Of a DNA stretch of 64,000 bases, positions 59,660-64,000 are shown piece by piece. The notes below the pieces were generated by a model. It saw nothing but the letters and a program-made list of their open reading frames with translations. It was not told the origin of the DNA and did no database searches. Numbering within the stretch: the stretch's first letter is position 1; every line of letters begins with the position of its first letter. This DNA is from Amanita rubescens (taxonomy: Eukaryota; Basidiomycota; Agaricomycetes; Agaricales; Amanitaceae): NCBI GenBank assembly GCA_015039365.1, contig WION01000049.1:1-64000 (forward strand). The letters run 5' to 3'. A program made the position numbers and the translations under genes.

Positions 59660-60475
59660 ATAAGCGATGCTTATATTGACTAGTTTCGTTCACAGTCTGT
59701 GCTTCAGCTCTGCAAGAGAGGGAGGTAAGGGTTGTTGTCGAATATGGGGAAGTAGGCAAGGTACCAGATCTGGGGTGAGATGATGGGTGGGGAAAGACGG
59801 GGGGAAAGACGCGCTCACGTTTGAGAAAGGCAGATTTAGAAGTTGGAGGCCGCGTATGCTGATTTTTTACCAAAGTCCATGGAAGGTGCAACCAAGGTCG
59901 AGTGCATCTGCCAAACGAGCCTATATTGTTCGCTTTCTGCATGGTTGGAGTGGGACCGGTTGAAGGGGGAGTTGGCGGGAATGATTGGAGTTAGCGAAGG
60001 AAGGGCAGAAGGCGAATCGACATGAAGTGGGCATATGCGTCGAATGTGGGAAGGGAAAGGACTTGTGGCAGCAGCTGGGGCAGGACAGGCGGCGGAGAAC
60101 TTGCTGGGCATCTCAGATCCGTGCTGGGAGGCAGGATGTTCATCGTACCTGGGTGTTCTGGGTGAGATGAGCGTGAGATGAGCGTGAGTTGGAGTGCTGA
60201 GCATGAGTGGCAGGTGTCGGTGGGCAGTTGAGGGACTGAGAACAGGCGGTGGGCATCGTTCAAGCCACACTTGAGTAATGCAGCGCCACAGAAGAGAACC
60301 GTAACGGCGGCAGCCAGAGATGGCCAAATTTACCACAGCAAATACATCAGATTGACACCAAGATAAGATATTGGCGCTCACAGGACGACGACGTAGGTGG
60401 TCGAGAAGCTGAAACGTAAGCTCGGATCTGCTCGGCTCCACGGCTCCGAGCCGAGCCGTTACAACACTAATTGAT
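59660..60475. other. Stretch ending in a GC-rich element-like terminus
   Basis: Frames here look random. At 60420-60470 the sequence tccgagccgagccgttacaa, then cactaattgatc, resembles the end of an hAT-like or MITE element, but no matching opposite end was found in the window. Confidence 0.3.
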
Positions 60476-60479
60476 CCTA

Positions 60480-60834
60480 CTAATTCTCGTCTGATTTTGA
60501 AGGCATTGGACGTTTAAAAGCAAGATATCTTATCTCATTTTCAGTCTTTGAGCTTGTTATTTTCACAATCTAAAATGAATGTTTTTCAATAACTTATAAG
60601 AGTTAATTTCAAAATTACATGAATAAAAATCAGTATCCAAAATTTAGGCTTTGATTTTTGACGCCCGTCGGATGGGCACTGAAAAACACAGACCCAACAT
60701 TCACACTCCGAACCATTGATTTTAAACGAATCAAAGTCCAGGTCATTGATTTTCAGGCTATTTACTTCCCACAGTGGCCATCAACGCATCAGGTTTTTCA
60801 ATGTTAGAATAGTAAAGCGAAACATGAAATTACC
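60480..60834. other. AT-rich spacer
   Basis: No gene. At 60775-60800 the word agtggccatcaacgcatcagg matches the spacer before RBR fragment 1 (38570), marking another broken end of the right-array repeat unit. Confidence 0.4.
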
Positions 60835-61590
60835 GTGGCAGTCGGGTTTCGACATGCTAGTGAAGCTGTGATGGTCTTCCGTCCGATTACTCGCTGGGAT
60901 GCTTTCCTCATCCTCTTCGGCGCTACGTCCATGCAAGTTGGGTCAATTTTATTCAACCTGCTTCCTGAGACAAACATGGTCATCAGCACCGATCTCACTC
61001 CCGATCTATCCACCACCACGACAATAACTACAACCACTACCCTCCTGGAAACTGTTTCCCCAACTCCCACCGTATCTTCAGAAAAAGGACCTCCTGGTTG
61101 ATCCATTGGAACCGCTCTTTCACATGCTCCAGCTCAGGGAGGGACTCTCTTCCAGGATCTCTACTTGTCAAACGGCACGTCACCCTCCTCATAGTGTCTC
61201 CATCAAAAGAAGACTTTCCAGAGACTCGAATGACGACCTCTACTGACCTTTCAGCTGAAAACACACCGGAAAACATCGCTCTTCGGGAACCGACCAAGGA
61301 AACTATGGACTTTCTAACACCAGAGCAGGCACAGCAACGTTGGGGGTCTGAGGACGAAAGCGCCTACGAGGTATTGTCGGCTAAGGGCAACACTGTAAGC
61401 TCCCTGCGTTCTTCTCGCTACTCGGCTTATAATATCGCGACAGATCTTGTATAGCCGCCACCGTAGCGGAAGTTTTCCTCGGTACATGGGCATTCTGGCT
61501 AGGAGCGTTCACGCAATCATCACCTTCCCTCTCCCTTTCTCTTTCGCTCCCAAGACGATTCCGCCCCACCACCCATTCACCGCGCCATCT
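60835..61590 (+). CDS. Candidate small membrane protein, unrecognised
   Basis: Possible exons read MAVGFRHASEAVMVFRPITR, WDAFLILFGATSMQVGSILF, a Thr-rich stretch, then ENTPENIALREPTKETMDFL, TPEQAQQRWGSEDESAYEVL; after an intron near 61393-61440 they read ATVAEVFLGTWAFWLGAF. Two hydrophobic helices are visible. Junctions between the first two parts are unclear, so this may be a decayed gene. A fragment of the first helix region recurs at 42205. Confidence 0.3.
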
Positions 61591-61599
61591 TTGTTAAGT

Positions 61600-62080
61600 T
61601 CCAAAGAAGGACAGTATGACAGGCCTGGCTTCAACGGCTACTTCTTATGCGCCACGTTTCCAATTCCATCTCTCCCCGTCGAATCGCAGTTTTCAAGACC
61701 CCGTACGTTCTACCCGTTCCGTCGACGACTCGGACAAGTTTTTCATTACGCGTTCGGGAGGCTGTGTGGCGATTCCGGCGTTAGGAGCGGATGCGGCCGT
61801 CAACTGGATGGCTGACTTGACAAGGAGGTGACACCAGATTTAGTCCGGAGCGGCGCGTTTCACGCTTTGCTGCTCAGGTCGAAGAAGATTACAATCCCGC
61901 ACATCTCCCCCTTCCAACCATCACCTTTCCTACCATATTCCCGGCGTGAGTTGGAGAACTCACATCCCGAAAGTTAGTCTCATGAAGCGCCGTTTGAACG
62001 AGACCTGGTCATGAACTCATACTGGTATCTAATATAAAAGAATGGAGATGAAACAGTCCAAACTGCAACTGCAACCATTC
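61600..62080. other. Unassigned stretch
   Basis: One short frame (61616-61831, DSDKFFITRSGGCVAIPALG then ADAAVNWMADLTRR) has protein-like composition, but no family is recognised and no exon context was resolved. Confidence 0.25.
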
Positions 62081-62084
62081 CCTT

Positions 62085-62525
62085 GAAATCCATGTAGCGC
62101 TGGAACTTGACCATATGGAGCCCCTTTCGAGTCGGTAAAACTCTGTATCACCTAAAGGTTGTGGGGATTCCCTAGGTGAACGCCAGGGGTCCGAAGGCAG
62201 TTCGCCCTGCGGCGTACGCTCGACTCCTGCAGGTGGCACTGGGATGGGAGACGACTCGGTAGAGATTCCGTGGGTATTCTATCGTCTTTTTATCAGCACC
62301 CTGAATCAAGCAACACGGAAGGCGCGAGCGATGAGTGGGCAAGAAATGGGAAAGTCGAATGCAATAGATTAAGCAATAAGTTAATGTACATACTAGCTCG
62401 CTGTATTTCTATCTACAATATAGTTTTTGTTCCACGCATACAAGCTTGTACGGCGCTTTGTACAAACAATGCTGCTATAAACAACCCCGCAAAGACACAT
62501 CCGATGAGACTGCCCGCTGGTATTA
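62085..62525 (-). pseudogene. Dead type-1 family copy: membrane-helix relic plus type-1 tail exon (unit M)
   Basis: On the - strand, 62525-62400 carries the same decayed helix as units J-L (AGSLIGCVFAGLFIAALF). It is followed at about 62290-62085 by a type-1 tail exon: VERTPQGELPSDPWRSPRES, PQPLG, ending ATWISRE. This identifies the dead partner downstream of each - strand gene as a type-1 copy. Confidence 0.65.
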
Positions 62526-62558
62526 GATAAATGAACAGAAAATTTTAAACCTTGCTGC

Positions 62559-63882
62559 TTAAAGCTCAGGGATATCAGAATAGTATTGTCCAACTTGACC
62601 CCAATGATGTTCCGTGTTAGGGAGCAGTCCCCGTGGGCCCTCGTATCTGAACCGCGGGATTGTAGAGGATGTAAGGACATCGTCGGGATCCTACAGTATT
62701 TATATCAGCATCGCAAGTCAAGTGGAGGCAACGAATGCTTACGTATGTATTGTCAAGTGCATCCTGATACGCTTGCTGCACAGGGGTCGGAGAGTCGGTC
62801 GACGCAGGAGGTGAGGGTACAGGTAAAAGCGGAGTCGATGAAGGCGGATCCGTTATCTTGTGTTCAATCGTCTGAGGCGACGTTTCAGGGTCAGGCCGGG
62901 AAGCCCCACGCTTCGTGTAAAGCCAGAACAACAACAACGCTAAGATTAACACCCCTCCAAAGGCACACCCGATTGCAACGCCTATGATCGCGCTGGCATT
63001 GGTTTGAGATGAATGAGAAGAGAGGGAGGTTGATGTTGATGTTGATGTTGAGGCCGACGTTGACGTCAATGAGGTCGATGTCGGTATCGAGGTAAAAGGC
63101 GCAGAATGCCTCGAACTAGGTGCAACTATACAAGAATAAAATTTGTTAATCATGGTGCCTGGGCTTCAGTTCTCGTGAGACGTACAGGCCAGGTAATATG
63201 CTGCAGTACAGTTAAAAGAACCGGCGGATGCCTAAATTCATTTGTCGATTACTCGTTGGAAGCGGACAGAATTCACACGCACCGTCACATTCGTATAAGC
63301 CCAGTTTGGCACACTAGTATTTGAAGGGATATTGCCGGGATACCTAGAGATTTCCTTTAATAGTGTTGTATTACACTGGCAATTGATCTCACTCCATGAA
63401 ATATGTTTGGTCGCAAAATCTTGAGTATGTTTTCCATCTGATAAGATGGGTCAAGTTCACGATTTGTCACTACAAATCGAACGTACTCGGAAAAGGACCC
63501 GCTCTGACAAATAGCACACGCCGAGAGCATGGAGTACACGACAGTATTACAAAAACACGGGTCATTGGTGGCCGTGTATGCTGATGTTGTGGATGGAAGA
63601 GAGACGAAACTATACGCTGGATCATACGTTAGCTGAACTGACTTGGGTTATCGGAAATTTGGTTACTTAATCCGGTGCATGGATCCGTTAAAAGTTCAGC
63701 GACGTAACAGGGGCTTTGACCCAGCGAGTTAAATGTCTATTTCGATCAGCGTTGAGCCAGCAGGGATACAAGACGCGCGCGCTTACCCAGTCGAAACTGC
63801 TATCAGTGCACTTTGGTTTATTTGGGTCCTGAGCAAAGCTAAAAGGGGCCACTTGAAGCCACAGAAATACATAAAATATCAT
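62559..63882 (-). CDS. Cys-rich single-pass membrane protein, family copy M (type-2 tail)
   Basis: Eight open exons. Signal MIFYVFLWLQVAPFSFA; KCTDSSFDW; a FNSLGQSPCYVAEL-type second exon; CFCNTVVYSMLSACAICQSG; WKTYSRFCDQTYFME; IPSNTSVPNWAYTNVT; ASAGSFNCTAAYYLA. A Ser/Thr stalk precedes the helix IIGVAIGCAFGGVLILALLL and WLYTKRG. The linker is PVPSPPASTDSPTPVQQAYQ. The type-2 tail ends EHHWGQVGQYYSDIPEL. Closest to copy K. The 3-prime neighbour is a dead type-1 copy. Confidence 0.76.
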
Positions 63883-63884
63883 GG

Positions 63885-64000
63885 ATCTACGGAGGGGGGG
63901 GTAAAAATGAGCGTGGGTGGCGGCTGTGCGTTTATATGTATAAGGAAAGAAAGCACGCCAAACCCAGATTGACTTGTGTGCGGCATCAATGATACTGATG
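63885..64000 (-). promoter_or_regulatory. Upstream region of copy M, shared with copy K
   Basis: The words ggcggctgtgcgtttat and tataaggaaagaaagca match 46790-46850 upstream of copy K, so this is the same ancestral promoter/leader. The repeat unit is cut by the window edge and probably continues. Confidence 0.45.

Noticed and set aside
59836..60441. A 201-codon - strand frame
   Set aside because: Low-information composition, no domain, and it overlaps an element-like GC-rich end; not supported as a gene.

Overview
The window comes from a eukaryote, almost certainly an agaricomycete (mushroom-lineage) basidiomycete. Genes are split by many short introns of about 45-60 nt with GT-AG and some GC-AG borders. 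The content includes a Cla4-type PAK kinase, a fungal CNOT11, a questin-oxidase-like protein, RBR ubiquitin ligases, a berberine-bridge-type oxidase, a tentative FunK1 kinase fragment, an NLR remnant and a Tnp2-type transposase. The lineage within the Agaricomycetes (Ceratobasidiaceae is one possibility) is inference.

Layout. (1) 1-9.4 kb: ordinary genes: a broken DMT-transporter copy, a phenol-hydroxylase-type FAD monooxygenase, an intact DMT transporter, mitochondrial ribosomal protein bL31m, a short PH-CRIB gene and next to it the full PAK kinase. (2) 9.6-24.5 kb: a tandem array on the + strand of a small cysteine-rich, single-pass membrane protein family (copies A-H here), with a GNAT acetyltransferase between copies. 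A, F and G read through in every exon; B, C, D, E and H are damaged. Two decayed PAK-kinase fragments lie inside the array. (3) 24.6-25.3 kb: a 640-bp element with long terminal inverted repeats. (4) 25.8-35.9 kb: a questin-oxidase-like gene, CNOT11 and three consecutive RBR E3 ligase genes. (5) 36.5-49.2 kb: a second array of the same membrane family, now on the - strand (copies I-L), interrupted by a berberine-bridge-type oxidase and an NLR scrap. Each unit carries a decayed piece of the third RBR gene and a dead membrane exon. (6) 49.9-55 kb: a putative RTC4-domain gene and a truncated kinase-like gene among repeats. (7) 55.6-59.2 kb: an apparently complete Tnp2-type transposon gene. (8) 59.3-64 kb: relics, a poorly supported membrane gene, and another - strand family copy (M). 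The array continues past the right edge.

Main message. At least 13 copies of one unnamed surface-protein family sit in two arrays pointing toward each other. Each has a signal peptide, a Cys-rich ectodomain, a Ser/Thr stalk, a Gly-rich transmembrane helix and one of two alternative cytoplasmic tails. The family has amplified by segmental duplication, taking the ends of neighbouring host genes along (PAK on the left, RBR on the right). Ectodomain loops vary between copies while the type-2 tail is nearly constant, which suggests a diversified set of surface sensors or adhesins sharing one intracellular partner. That function is inference; the architecture is read directly from the sequence.
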